A DNA stretch of 49,464 nt from CAZOKZ01 sp964580585 (lineage in GTDB: Bacteria; Sumerlaeota; Sumerlaeia; SLMS01; JAHLLQ01), in NCBI GenBank assembly GCA_964580585.1, contig CAZOKZ010000033.1:1-49464 (forward strand), written 5' to 3'. This document shows positions 1-7,247 of this stretch, one piece after another; position 1 is the stretch's first letter, and every line of letters begins with the position of its first letter. Below the pieces are notes generated by a model. The model did no database searches and was not told the DNA's origin. It saw only the letters and a list, made by a program, of their open reading frames with translations. Position numbers and translations under genes: made by a program.

Positions 1-1
1 T

Positions 2-76
2 CACATCAAACCGCGCGATGCGAGTGAAATGGTTACGCCGAAGATGGACGGCAAAACACAAGCCGACCTCTTCTGA
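2..76 (+). CDS. C-terminal end of an upstream gene, possibly acetolactate synthase large subunit
   Basis: An open frame enters from the left edge and ends at TGA 74-76, leaving 24 codons that read through PRDASEMVTPKMDG to the terminus ADLF. The fragment is too short to show a domain. The call to IlvB (thiamine-diphosphate acetolactate synthase, first step of branched-chain amino-acid synthesis) is inferred only from position, because ilvB normally lies just upstream of ilvN, which starts 70 bases later on the same strand. Any other gene preceding ilvN would fit the residues equally well. Confidence 0.4.
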   Translation, partial: HIKPRDASEMVTPKMDGKTQADLF

Positions 77-146
77 GAGATGTTTCGCCCCATTATTTTG
101 AACGCAACTTGCACCCTTTGACACATTGCGATTCGGAGCAACTCAC

Positions 147-701
147 ATGTCTTCCACAAATGGAAATGGAACGATGATTAAAACAAAACCTCAAACGCAT
201 GTCCTGTCGGTGTTGGTGGAAAATCACCACGGCGTGCTTTCTCGCGTTTCTGGCCTTTTTGCCATGCGCGGGTTCAATATTGATTCGCTCACGGTTGGCA
301 CAACCCAGGACCCCTCGATCAGCCGTATGACCGTTGCGGTGACGGGCGATGGCGCCATCGTCGATCAGATCGAGAAGCAGCTTAATAAGATGGTCGAGGT
401 CATCACGGTCAAGAACCTGACGGCGACGGGCCTTCATATCGAGCGCGAACTGATGCTGGTCAAGGTCACCATCCCGCAGGGTCGCCGGACGGAATTGCTT
501 GAACTGATTACGATCTTCAAAGCCAAGACTACCGATATCACGACCGAATCGTTGACGGTGGAAATCAGCGGTGGTCAGGACAAGCTGGGTACGTTCCTGG
601 AAATGATCATGCCGTTTGGCATCTTGGAACTGGCGCGTACCGGCGTTGTTGGCCTGACGCGCGGCGCTGGCGGGCTGCACACGGACTTTGAAAACAGCTA
701 A
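147..701 (+). CDS. ilvN: Acetolactate synthase small (regulatory) subunit
   Basis: Regulatory subunit of acetolactate synthase (AHAS), which binds the catalytic IlvB subunit and confers feedback inhibition by valine. The 184-residue product has an N-terminal ACT domain at about residues 17-90, with the family motif HGVLSRVSGLFAMRGFNI (residues 28-45) that forms the effector-binding strand and loop. A second, C-terminal IlvN domain follows at about 95-170. A TTG at 126 is in frame, but GGAG at 135-138 lies eight bases before the ATG at 147, so that ATG is preferred. The length is slightly above the usual 160-170 because of an N-terminal Ser/Asn-rich lead. The transcript ends at a strong terminator at 746-788. 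No part of the family core looks altered. Confidence 0.95.
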   Translation: MSSTNGNGTMIKTKPQTHVLSVLVENHHGVLSRVSGLFAMRGFNIDSLTVGTTQDPSISRMTVAVTGDGAIVDQIEKQLNKMVEVITVKNLTATGLHIERELMLVKVTIPQGRRTELLELITIFKAKTTDITTESLTVEISGGQDKLGTFLEMIMPFGILELARTGVVGLTRGAGGLHTDFENS

Positions 702-745
702 TCCTCTCAAAGTCGCGTTACGCTTGCGCTACCTCGCAAATAACG

Positions 746-788
746 GCAGGCTTGGTGTGTGATCAAACGCGCCAAGCCTGCTTTTTTT
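746..788 (+). terminator. Rho-independent terminator after ilvN
   Basis: A perfect 10-bp inverted repeat, GCAGGCTTGG with CCAAGCCTGC, flanks a 16-base loop and is followed at once by seven T. It lies 45 bases after the ilvN stop and before the dehydrogenase start, so the two genes are probably separate transcripts. Confidence 0.9.
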
Positions 789-846
789 GTACCGAGAACC
801 AAGACGGTTTATCTCGTGAGCGCGCTTAGTCCGAGGGAGCTTCTTC

Positions 847-1815
847 ATGACGCAATCTATCGCTGTTCCGCGCTTGGGAGTTGGCCGCATCGCCATTGTG
901 GGTGTCGGCGCCGTGGGTTCAACGACAGCTTACTCGATGGTGCAAGCTGGCGTGGCGAAGGAAATCCTGCTGGTGGATTTGGACCATCGCCGCGCCGAAG
1001 GCGAGCTGATGGACCTCGAACACTGTATCCCGTTCGCCAGCCCGGTAAAAATGGCTGTGGTAGATATCGGCGAAGTCGAGGATTGCGACCTCGTGATTGT
1101 CACGGCGGGGGCGGCGCAACGTCCGGGCGAAACCCGTTTGAACCTCGTTCAACGCAATGCCGAAATTTTTTCCACGATTTTTCCGGCGATCTGTAAGAAA
1201 AATCCCGAATCCCTTTTCCTGATCGTCACCAACCCCGTCGATGTGATGACCCGCGTGGCGCTAAAGCTTTCCGGGCTGCCTTCGCGGCAATTGTTTGGTT
1301 CGGGCACGGTGCTGGACACGGCACGATTCTGTCATTTGATCAGCCGTCGCCTGGGAATATCCGCCTCGAATGTCCACGCGTTTGTGATTGGCGAACATGG
1401 CGATAGCGAAGTGATGGTTTGGAGCCGCGTGATGGTGGGACCATTTCATGTGGACGAATACGCCGCCAGCAACGGTATTGCGTTGACCAGCATTGAAAAA
1501 GCCGCCATTGGTCACGAGGTGCGTCGCGCTGCTTATGAAATCATCGAACGCAAAGGAGCCACGCACTTTGCCATCGGCGTAGCGTGCATGCGAATGGCGC
1601 AATCGCTGACCCGACATCAGCACGCGCTTTACACCCTGAGCCGCCGTTTCGAGGGACTGTATGGATTGTATGACGTTTGCCTGTCGATTCCTACGCTTCT
1701 CAGCCGCGAGGGAGCCGTCAGCCATCTGGCCATTGAATTGTCGGATCTCGAACGCCAGGAACTGCTGAAGAGCGCCGAAGTTTTGGACGAAGTTTATCAA
1801 AGTCTGAAGCTTTGA
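847..1815 (+). CDS. ldh: L-lactate dehydrogenase (LDH/MDH superfamily)
   Basis: NAD-dependent interconversion of pyruvate and L-lactate in the cytoplasm. The 322-residue protein has the Rossmann motif GVGAVG (19-24) with the NAD-ribose Asp at 44. The active-site loop reads AQRPGETR, with Gln91 at the specificity position and catalytic Arg97; malate dehydrogenases have Arg at that position, so the sequence favours lactate. The remaining catalytic residues are present: DTAR (Asp157, substrate-binding Arg160) and the proton-relay His184 in GEHGDSEV. Length is normal for the family. GGGAG about eight bases upstream supports the ATG at 847. The gene stands alone between the ilvN terminator and an unrelated STAS gene. 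Specificity rests on one residue, so a 2-hydroxyacid dehydrogenase with a related substrate is possible. Confidence 0.92.
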   Translation: MTQSIAVPRLGVGRIAIVGVGAVGSTTAYSMVQAGVAKEILLVDLDHRRAEGELMDLEHCIPFASPVKMAVVDIGEVEDCDLVIVTAGAAQRPGETRLNLVQRNAEIFSTIFPAICKKNPESLFLIVTNPVDVMTRVALKLSGLPSRQLFGSGTVLDTARFCHLISRRLGISASNVHAFVIGEHGDSEVMVWSRVMVGPFHVDEYAASNGIALTSIEKAAIGHEVRRAAYEIIERKGATHFAIGVACMRMAQSLTRHQHALYTLSRRFEGLYGLYDVCLSIPTLLSREGAVSHLAIELSDLERQELLKSAEVLDEVYQSLKL

Positions 1816-2018
1816 GCGACTTATTTTATAGGCATTTCAGTCAAATTGGATAGCCGGGGGAAGAAAGGTTTTGACTTCACCTGGAACTTAAGGATTGATG
1901 ATTTGGCAGGTCAAGCGATGGCCCACGATGCGTGAGAGCAAACACAAGGGCCTTCGTTCACACTAGATGAAAATCACCCGCCTCGATCACTGAAAACTCA
2001 GGGGTTAGAGGCAGTTTT

Positions 2019-2597
2019 ATGGTTGAGACGGTTCTTTTTTCGATGAACAAACCCTCGGTATCGTCTGAAAAAGCGGATATGAGTGTTCTGTGCGCCGTGC
2101 TCGACGACTGCAAGCAGGCCGTTGTGCGCGTCGTGGGGCGTGGAAATTTCATGAACAGCGTGCCGTTCAAAGAATTCGCCGACCAACTTGATAAAAAAAG
2201 CAAACCCGAGCAATTTATCGTCGATCTGGGTCGTTGCGAAACCATGGACTCGACCTTCATGGGAGTTCTCGCCTCGATCAGTCTCAACCAGACCCGCCAC
2301 AACCGCCATCAATTGATCGTCGTCAACGCCAACGCCCATGTGGTCAAGCTGCTGAAAACGCTGGGGTTGATCAACCTGCTCGATGTGCAGGAGAGCTCCG
2401 AAAAAATCGGACGCGAAGCGCTCGACCGAGCCGAAAACCAGCTTGAGCCTGCCGCCGCTAAACCCGTCAGCCACATTCAGCAAATCAGTCACACTCTGGA
2501 AGCGCACAAGACGCTGGTTCGCGTCGATGACGAAAACGAACTGCGTTTCCAATCGGTGATTCATTACCTGGAAAAAAGCCTGAAGGAAGAAGTCTGA
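2019..2597 (+). CDS. STAS-domain protein, anti-sigma-factor-antagonist-like
   Basis: A 192-residue protein whose first two thirds (about residues 22-135) form a STAS domain, the fold of SpoIIAA/RsbV anti-anti-sigma factors. The phosphorylatable segment reads ETMDSTFMGVLASI, with Asp77-Ser78 at the usual switch position, followed by the expected hydrophobic strand LIVVNANAHVVKLLKTLGL. The C-terminal 55 residues are not part of the STAS fold and may be a partner-binding tail. No anti-sigma kinase (RsbW/SpoIIAB type) or PP2C phosphatase is adjacent, so the partner must lie elsewhere. AGAGG about seven bases before the ATG at 2019 supports this start; an in-frame ATG at 2043 is an alternative. 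Confidence 0.85.
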   Translation: MVETVLFSMNKPSVSSEKADMSVLCAVLDDCKQAVVRVVGRGNFMNSVPFKEFADQLDKKSKPEQFIVDLGRCETMDSTFMGVLASISLNQTRHNRHQLIVVNANAHVVKLLKTLGLINLLDVQESSEKIGREALDRAENQLEPAAAKPVSHIQQISHTLEAHKTLVRVDDENELRFQSVIHYLEKSLKEEV

Positions 2598-2643
2598 GGA
2601 CGTAGCGCGCAAGCTTCCTGGTTTGACGTTTAGCTAAAAAATC

Positions 2644-2685
2644 ACTGCCCCGGACACGATAAAATGCGTCCGGGGCAGTTTTTTT
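2644..2685. terminator. Bidirectional rho-independent terminator between convergent genes
   Basis: A perfect 12-bp inverted repeat, ACTGCCCCGGAC with GTCCGGGGCAGT, is followed by six T on the plus strand and preceded by a run of A, so it can end transcripts from both directions. It separates the STAS gene (plus) from the ABC ATPase gene (minus). Confidence 0.92.
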
Positions 2686-2703
2686 CATCGCTTGCGCGGC
2701 TGA

Positions 2704-3813
2704 TCAGGTCAGTGTTTTTTCCGTCTTCGGATCGAAGAAGTGCGCTTTGCGCATGTTAACGCTCAACGGACGCATTTCATCGATTTCCGCGTTCACGTGC
2801 GGTCCGACGCGCGCCACGAAAGGGTTCTTGCCCGTCGTCAGATAAAGGTAAAGTTCCGAACCCATCGGCTCGATAATTTCCACGCGGGATTTGATTTCCA
2901 CGAAATCGCCTTCTGCCGGGGTTTCCGAGACGTCGTGCAGGTCTTCGGGGCGAATCCCCAAGGTGATCGTGCCTTTGTCGGCGCCCGATTCCTTCAACTT
3001 GGCGGCCATATCGGCGGGAACGTCGAGCTTGAACGTGCCTTCGTTGAATTTGAGCACGCCGTCTTCCTCCGCCAATTCACCGTCCAGGAAGTTCATCGGC
3101 GGCATGCCGATGAAGCCCGCCACAAAACGGTTGGCCGGATGATCGTAGAGCGTAATCGGGTCGGCCACCTGCTGGATGATGCCGTCTTTCATCACGCAGA
3201 TGCGGTCGCCCATCGTCATGGCTTCGACCTGGTCGTGCGTCACGTAAATCATGGTCGATTGCAAACGAGCGTGCAGCTTGCTGATTTCCACGCGCATTTG
3301 AACGCGGAGCTTTGCGTCGAGGTTCGACAGCGGTTCGTCGAACAGGAACACCTGGGGCTTGCGAACGATGGCGCGGCCCACGGCCACGCGCTGACGTTGA
3401 CCGCCGGAAAGCGCCTTCGGCTTGCGATCGAGCAGGTTCTCAATGCCGAGAATTTTCGCCGCTTCGCGCACGCGTTTGTCGATTTCCGCCGCCGGGTACT
3501 TGCGCAGCTTCAACCCGAACGCCATGTTCTTGTAAACCGTCATGTGCGGATAGAGAGCGTAATTCTGGAACACCATCGCGATGTCGCGATCCTTCGGAGC
3601 CACGTCGTTCACCACGCGGTCGCCGATTTTGATCGTTCCGGCGCTGATTTCCTCGAGCCCGGCGACCATGCGCAGGGTGGTCGATTTTCCGCAGCCCGAC
3701 GGGCCGACGAGAACCATGAATTCTTTGTCTTTGATTTCCAACGAAACGTTGTCCACGGCTTTCACATTGCCGGGATAAACTTTGTCCACATTTCCGATTG
3801 TGACGGATGCCAT
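2704..3813 (-). CDS. Sugar ABC transporter ATP-binding protein, MsmX/UgpC/MalK type
   Basis: ATPase subunit of a carbohydrate-uptake (CUT1-type) ABC importer, 369 residues. The nucleotide-binding domain shows Walker A GPSGCGKST (37-45), Q-loop Gln83 in VFQNYALYPH, signature LSGGQ (135-139), Walker B VFLFDEP (155-161) and H-loop His193 in VTHDQVEAMT. The C-terminal regulatory (MalK/TOBE-type) domain occupies about 240-369, with the family motif LGIRPEDL. An in-frame ATG at 3846 exists, but AGGAAG just upstream of the ATG at 3813 fixes the start. No permease or solute-binding protein is nearby. This matches the MsmX pattern of one ATPase serving several importers, so the substrate is unknown. 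It shares the terminator at 2644-2685 with the convergent STAS gene. Confidence 0.93.
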   Translation of the reverse strand: MASVTIGNVDKVYPGNVKAVDNVSLEIKDKEFMVLVGPSGCGKSTTLRMVAGLEEISAGTIKIGDRVVNDVAPKDRDIAMVFQNYALYPHMTVYKNMAFGLKLRKYPAAEIDKRVREAAKILGIENLLDRKPKALSGGQRQRVAVGRAIVRKPQVFLFDEPLSNLDAKLRVQMRVEISKLHARLQSTMIYVTHDQVEAMTMGDRICVMKDGIIQQVADPITLYDHPANRFVAGFIGMPPMNFLDGELAEEDGVLKFNEGTFKLDVPADMAAKLKESGADKGTITLGIRPEDLHDVSETPAEGDFVEIKSRVEIIEPMGSELYLYLTTGKNPFVARVGPHVNAEIDEMRPLSVNMRKAHFFDPKTEKTLT

Positions 3814-4046
3814 TGCTTCCTCGATTCGATTGATGGATTGCGCCAAATCCAGCCAAAGCCCGCGCTGGCAGGGGAGAGGTGAGGAACCCGCCCCCGATCA
3901 AAAACACCTTGGGCCTTGCATTTAGCCGGTCGAGTGGACGCGAACGCCCGGCCGTGGGCAAGCGGAAGTGGACACGGTCTAATCAAAAGAAAACGGGGTT
4001 TTTATCGAGGAGGGCCATCCCGTCGATTCCGTTTATCCTGTCCAAA

Positions 4047-4392
4047 TTACAGATATTCCTCCAGCACTTCGATCACGCCGACGATGTTATCGTTCAGCGC
4101 TTCCAACTCCTCGGCGGGCACCCACCATTCGGTATGATGGCGCGCGCCGACGCGCTGGATGGGATAGCGGTCCATGAAATCCGACCGCACGCGAAACTGC
4201 GTTACCCACCCGCCGCCGTTTTTCTTTCACGTTCCATTTTTCGGCGATCTCGCGCGCGTATTCAATGTTGGTGACGGGATAGAAAATCGGCTGACCGGGC
4301 AATCGCGGCGGCCAGCGTTTAAATTCCGCCGCGCGAAGGAGTTCCAACTCGGCAGGCCCAACCGGGCGGAAGAGGAGGGTGGTGGAAGACAT
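4047..4392 (-). pseudogene. Frameshifted gene of an 'ADP-ribosylation/crystallin J1'-labelled family
   Basis: The first frame starts at ATG 4392 and reads FRPVGPAELELLRAAEFKRW, then PPRLPGQPIFYPV, EYAREIAEKWNVKE. It then loses similarity in a Lys/Arg-rich stretch. Shifting by one base near 4219-4228 restores a convincing continuation: GGGWVTQFRVRSDFMDRYPI, then the HHTEWWVPAEELEALNDNIV motif, ending at TAA 4047-4049. Together this gives a normal-length protein of about 115 residues. I recall the joined pattern as a small soluble family that annotation pipelines often name ADP-ribosylation/crystallin J1; its biochemical role is unknown to me. The break falls beside a run of five T, so it may be a sequencing or assembly indel rather than a real mutation. 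Confidence 0.75.
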
Positions 4393-4452
4393 AACCAGCG
4401 AGGCTTTCTATCAAAAGTTTAATTTTCCGATACTGTCTTTTTTTGCATTTCG

Positions 4453-4499
4453 CTCGGCCCAACGGGCCGACATTCTCTAGCCCAGCCCAACGGGCTGGG
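4453..4499 (+). repeat. Left inverted repeat of the RAYT array
   Basis: Two hairpins in tandem: an 18-nt TCGGCCC/GGGCCGA hairpin (4453-4470), a 10-nt spacer, then CCCAGCCC/GGGCTGGG (4481-4499). It matches the reverse complement of 5453-5499 at 41 of 47 positions counted by eye, with the first 18 positions identical. Confidence 0.85.
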
Positions 4500-4547
4500 A
4501 ACGTGGAATGTTAAGATGGTGCGGCCTGAAGGGCCGCGATTCCAATC

Positions 4548-5000
4548 TCAGTCCCAAACATATTTTTCGTCAAACGCGACATCATATTTTTCCAATAACT
4601 TTCGGTACTCATCCTGGAAAGTGGTCTTCTGGTGGTGAGCTTCTTGATCGCGAATATATTCAACCACAGCGTCTGCGTGCGATGCGCTGACGGAAAACGC
4701 ACCATAACCCGATTGCCAATGGAACTCCTGGAATTCCGCGCCTTTAGTTTTGATCCATTTGGATGAACTTGTTTTTAGCGTTTCTACCACCTGGGCAATT
4801 GTTCGTGTACGCGAAAGAGCAAAGAAAAGATGAACATGATCTTCGGCTCCACCTACGCGATAGGAAGGACAATCGATGCCATTGAGTATCCCTACTAAAT
4901 ACGCATGCAATTCATCTTGAATGTCGCGCGATAAAAAGGGGACGCGGTTCTTTGTGCTGAACACCAGGTGAATCAAAATACACGATAACGATTGGGGCAT
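4548..5000 (-). CDS. REP-associated tyrosine transposase (RAYT), IS200/IS605 Y1 family
   Basis: A 150-residue single-strand DNA transposase. The metal-binding HUH motif is His55-Val-His57 in DHVHLFF. The predicted catalytic tyrosine is Tyr115 in VVEYIRDQEAHHQK, and the conserved SSSKWIKTKG block lies at 78-87. The length and the absence of a TnpB partner fit the small RAYT/REP-transposase branch rather than classical IS605. GGAG sits about ten bases before the ATG at 5000. The flanking hairpins, and the truncated copies of this gene's two ends in the adjacent repeat units, indicate that it has acted here. The frame is intact, so the protein may still be active. Confidence 0.92.
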   Translation of the reverse strand: MPQSLSCILIHLVFSTKNRVPFLSRDIQDELHAYLVGILNGIDCPSYRVGGAEDHVHLFFALSRTRTIAQVVETLKTSSSKWIKTKGAEFQEFHWQSGYGAFSVSASHADAVVEYIRDQEAHHQKTTFQDEYRKLLEKYDVAFDEKYVWD

Positions 5001-5055
5001 GGCAGAGTGCTCCGAAATCGCGACCTTTCAGGCCGCTGAAGGATAGCGCGATTCT

Positions 5056-5254
5056 GACCCAGTCCGCAGGGCTGGGAAAACGGAAAGTTTTATAGGGAGA
5101 GGCCTGAAGGGCCGCGATTCGATTTTCAATCCCAAAAATATTTTTCGTCGAATTAAATATCGTGTTTTTTCAACACCGATGTGATTGTAATTTAGGCATG
5201 GTGAACTATTTCTGGAATCGCAGCCTTTCAGGCCGCGAAAAATATTATCACCCT
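5056..5254 (+). repeat. Internally deleted (MITE-like) derivative of the RAYT unit, copy 1
   Basis: About 199 bp. It starts with a degenerate CCCAG/CTGGG hairpin and the GGCCTGAAGGGCC hairpin. Around 5122-5182 it carries a degenerate copy of the transposase 3' end, recognisable by CCCAAAAATATTTTTCGTCG next to CCCAAACATATTTTTCGTCA in the gene. From about 5179 it resumes with sequence like the gene's start region (TTAGGCATGG beside GGGGCATGG) and the hairpin CCTTTCAGGCCG. The body of the gene is missing. Confidence 0.75.
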
Positions 5255-5450
5255 AACCCAGCCCAATGGGCTGGGAACATGGAATATTAAGATAGTGCGG
5301 CCTGAAGGGCTGCGATTCAAATTTTATTTTCAATCATATTTTCGTCGAAAGCGATATTGTATTATTCCAATACCATTCGATTGCAATTGGAGGATGGCGA
5401 CAATTTTCAGGATCGCGACCTTTCAGGCCGCGCAATAATGTTGTCAACCT
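5255..5450 (+). repeat. Internally deleted (MITE-like) derivative of the RAYT unit, copy 2
   Basis: About 196 bp with the same order of parts as the neighbouring copy: CCCAGCCC/GGGCTGGG hairpin, GCGGCCTGAAGGGCTGC hairpin, a decayed transposase 3' end (CATATTTTCGTCGAAAGCGA, 5335-5355), a start-proximal segment ending GGAGGATGGCG, and CGACCTTTCAGGCCGCG. The two copies differ at many bases, so the duplication is not recent. Confidence 0.75.
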
Positions 5451-5452
5451 GA

Positions 5453-5499
5453 CCCAGCCCTGCGGGCTGGGCTATGGAATATCGGCCCGTTGGGCCGAG
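5453..5499 (-). repeat. Right inverted repeat of the RAYT array
   Basis: Mirror image of the left end: a CCCAGCCC/GGGCTGGG hairpin (5453-5471), a 10-nt spacer, then TCGGCCC/GGGCCGA (5482-5499). Differences from the left repeat are confined to three spacer positions and the three-base tip of the inner hairpin. Confidence 0.85.
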
Positions 5500-5571
5500 T
5501 GATGGTGTGAAGATCGGTTGCTCGGGCATTCGCGGCAGTCGACGTTTTGAATACAGCTGGCGGCAACAATG

Positions 5572-6180
5572 TTACCTTGTCGGGGATGATGAGACGGAAC
5601 AAGTTGGCATGCTTTGTAATTCTTGTCTTCCTCGATATATTGCCAATTTGTGGTAACTTTGCATAGACCAAAAAGTTCGATATAACCTACCGCGCACTCC
5701 TGCGGCTCGATCAGTATTTAAACCACCAAATAATGTCCACCAATTATTTCCACAAGTAGTCAAGTCTCTCACAATTGCAGGATTTATAAAGCCCCAAAAT
5801 AAATCTCTTGATACATCTTCTCGAACTGCTGGCTCTAAACCTCCAGATTGCAATTCTGTCCACCAGATATCAAATAGTTCGGGTGAAACGACAGCAATGT
5901 CGATGTCACTGTTCGCTGAATTGAATGGCTTTCCAAGTTTTCCTGGAACGGGTGAGAAACCGAGATGTGCACTTCCTGTTATGATGAGCTGAAACGGATG
6001 AACTCGAATAGAAAATGATGAATAGATATCTCTTGCGACCGAGTATTTGAAATTCGCTTCTTCGTCTGGAGGGGCTCCATTGAATACTGCCGATTGTCCA
6101 GAATGGAAGTATCGATCCAATACATAATTGGCATCAAAATCTTCACTGAGTAAGTCGCGTTTATAGTCTGGGAAACCCAT
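5572..6180 (-). CDS. Nucleotidyltransferase-fold protein of unknown substrate
   Basis: A 202-residue protein with a Pol-beta-type nucleotidyltransferase signature: the helix-turn segment IITGSAHLGFSPVPGKLGKP, then NSDIDIAVVSPELFDIWW, in which the two Asp of SDIDI are the expected metal ligands. The remainder is mostly helical with aromatic-rich stretches and no second domain that I recognise. Upstream in-frame ATGs exist, but AAGGAG eight bases before the ATG at 6180 fixes the start. The gene follows the small lipoprotein gene on the same strand and its start is only 31 bases from that gene's stop, so they may share a transcript. The local base composition is A+T-rich compared with the core genes, which suggests acquired DNA. 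A role in defence or toxin-antitoxin biology is possible but not shown. Confidence 0.7.
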   Translation of the reverse strand: MGFPDYKRDLLSEDFDANYVLDRYFHSGQSAVFNGAPPDEEANFKYSVARDIYSSFSIRVHPFQLIITGSAHLGFSPVPGKLGKPFNSANSDIDIAVVSPELFDIWWTELQSGGLEPAVREDVSRDLFWGFINPAIVRDLTTCGNNWWTLFGGLNTDRAAGVRGRLYRTFWSMQSYHKLAIYRGRQELQSMPTCSVSSSPTR

Positions 6181-6211
6181 GTTATTTCTCCTTAGTAAAA
6201 AATGAAATCTG

Positions 6212-6541
6212 CTAGTGTCCGATCCGAATACCGTTATCGCCACCTGCATTAATGAAATTGTATTTTTCAACTACTTCGTTCTCGTCGAATAAAACCGACA
6301 TCGTTTGTTGTTTTATTCCAGTTCCAAATGGTCCAACGTGCATGTACTGCCACAACATAATCAGTTTTCCATCTGAATCATAACTTTGTGAGATAGGCGC
6401 TCCAAAAGCGCGCATCATATCCTCCTTTGTGGTTTGTCCGATGACAATATTGGAAACCTGAGTTTGAGACATTTGGTGTCCACTACTAGCGCACCCCCAA
6501 CATGTCATCAGTAAAAGTACGGTAAAGATAAAGTGTCGCAT
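6212..6541 (-). CDS. Small lipoprotein, SmpA/BamE-like domain
   Basis: A 109-residue secreted protein. The N-terminus RHFIFTVLLLMTCWGC is a lipoprotein signal with the acylation Cys at 17; Trp at the -2 position of the lipobox is unusual. The mature part has the SmpA/OmlA/BamE-like pattern VSNIVIGQTTKEDMMRAFGA, then a strand mentioning LWQYMHVGP and a final VVEKYNFI strand. Members of this fold sit in or near the outer membrane, some as accessory parts of the beta-barrel assembly machinery. The accessory setting here argues against it being the housekeeping BamE. AAGGAG eight bases upstream supports the ATG at 6541. Confidence 0.7.
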   Translation of the reverse strand: MRHFIFTVLLLMTCWGCASSGHQMSQTQVSNIVIGQTTKEDMMRAFGAPISQSYDSDGKLIMLWQYMHVGPFGTGIKQQTMSVLFDENEVVEKYNFINAGGDNGIRIGH

Positions 6542-6679
6542 CTACGTCTCCTTATGCGAGGGAATGGAGAAAAGCTACTTGTCGATTAGCAACTTGTCAA
6601 ACATTATTATAATTGAGATAAATACTTTTGGTAGTACTTTTGCACTTTAGATTTTTAGCGGATGATTAACCGCCTCATT

Positions 6680-6766
6680 CCACCCGTCCCTCCGGGACTC
6701 GCTCTTCTTTTACTCCGTCCCCAGCAGTCAACTGCTGGGCTACGTTCAATCGTTCCTCCGGGACTT
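6680..6766. repeat. Intergenic hairpin repeats (REP-like)
   Basis: Three palindromic pieces in 87 bp: GTCCCTCCGGGAC (6686-6698), CCCAGCAGTCAACTGCTGGG (6720-6739), and a degenerate TCGTTCCTCCGGGACTT (6750-6766) that repeats the core of the first. They resemble dispersed REP elements but differ in sequence from the RAYT array hairpins nearby. They lie between two minus-strand genes. Confidence 0.55.
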
Positions 6767-6785
6767 CATGCTATCCTCACCTGTG

Positions 6786-7142
6786 TCATTCAGTTTGCCC
6801 TTTCACGGGCACGGTTGTAAGTCGTGGAGGAATGACGTGATTACTATCTTCTGATGGCTCTTTCCCGACGATCACAAAAATTCCCAAGACGAGCGCACCC
6901 GTATAGTATTTCCGATTTTCTATCTGCACCTGCACCGGCCCGACGTAGGGCACGAGCATTTTCAACCCATCGGTTTTGACGAATTCGCGTTTTTCGATTT
7001 CTTTCAATCCCAATTGCTCGGCAATGTGTTTGGGAATGCAAAGCGTCATTATGCAATCGGCCACGCGCGCGCGTTGTTTGACGGGCGGCACGGACGCGTC
7101 GTTCGGGTTGATCAATTCAATTTCCGCGTAAACAGGTTCCAT
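6786..7142 (-). CDS. Retroviral-type (clan AA) aspartic protease-like protein, catalytic motif missing
   Basis: A 118-residue protein with the layout of small bacterial clan AA proteases: an opening strand EPVYAEIELINP, the segment IPKHIAEQLGLKEIEKREF, then VPYVGPVQVQIENRKYYTGALVLG and a closing strand. In active members the strand before the helix carries a DTG or DSG triad. Here that place reads ARVADCIMTL, with no such triad, so it is probably not a peptidase. GAGGAGG about seven bases before the ATG at 7142 decides the start over an in-frame ATG at 7193. The family is found with accessory modules in many genomes. Its role is unknown. Confidence 0.55.
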   Translation of the reverse strand: MEPVYAEIELINPNDASVPPVKQRARVADCIMTLCIPKHIAEQLGLKEIEKREFVKTDGLKMLVPYVGPVQVQIENRKYYTGALVLGIFVIVGKEPSEDSNHVIPPRLTTVPVKGQTE

Positions 7143-7175
7143 CGCCGCCCTCCTCGGTTCATTGCCCGAATGATA

Positions 7176-7221
7176 AAACAAAAAACGAGCCATTCAACCG
7201 AAGAGTGTCGAATGGCTCGTT
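7176..7221 (-). terminator. Rho-independent terminator after sucD
   Basis: A perfect 12-bp inverted repeat (AACGAGCCATTC with GAATGGCTCGTT) read on the minus strand is followed by a T-rich tract, the complement of AAAACAAAAA. It lies 27 bases beyond the sucD stop and before the next minus-strand gene. Confidence 0.9.
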
Positions 7222-7247
7222 GGGATTTGTGAATTTTCAGGCCCGGC

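Larger units (their letters stand above)
4453..5499. mobile_element. RAYT-type (IS200-like) element array bounded by 47-nt inverted repeats
   Basis: A 1,047-bp segment holds one autonomous unit with a Y1 transposase gene and two shorter, internally deleted units in the same orientation. Each unit begins with a CCCAGCCC/GGGCTGGG-type hairpin (the second copy is slightly degenerate) followed by one like GCGGCCTGAAGGGCCGC. The outer ends are imperfect inverted repeats of exactly 47 nt. The arrangement resembles REP/BIME clusters mobilised by a RAYT transposase. Flanking genes are a frameshifted gene on the left and a nucleotidyltransferase on the right. I see no clear target-site duplication. 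Confidence 0.8.

Noticed and set aside
2740..3882. A long plus-strand open frame opposite the sugar ABC transporter ATPase
   Set aside because: Its product is His/Arg/Phe-rich with no recognisable domain, it lacks a ribosome binding site and it lies wholly opposite a gene with complete ABC motifs.
4453..5499. Possible CRISPR array because of several evenly spaced hairpins
   Set aside because: The units are about 200 bp and decay versions of a transposase unit; there are no short direct repeats with unique spacers and no cas gene.
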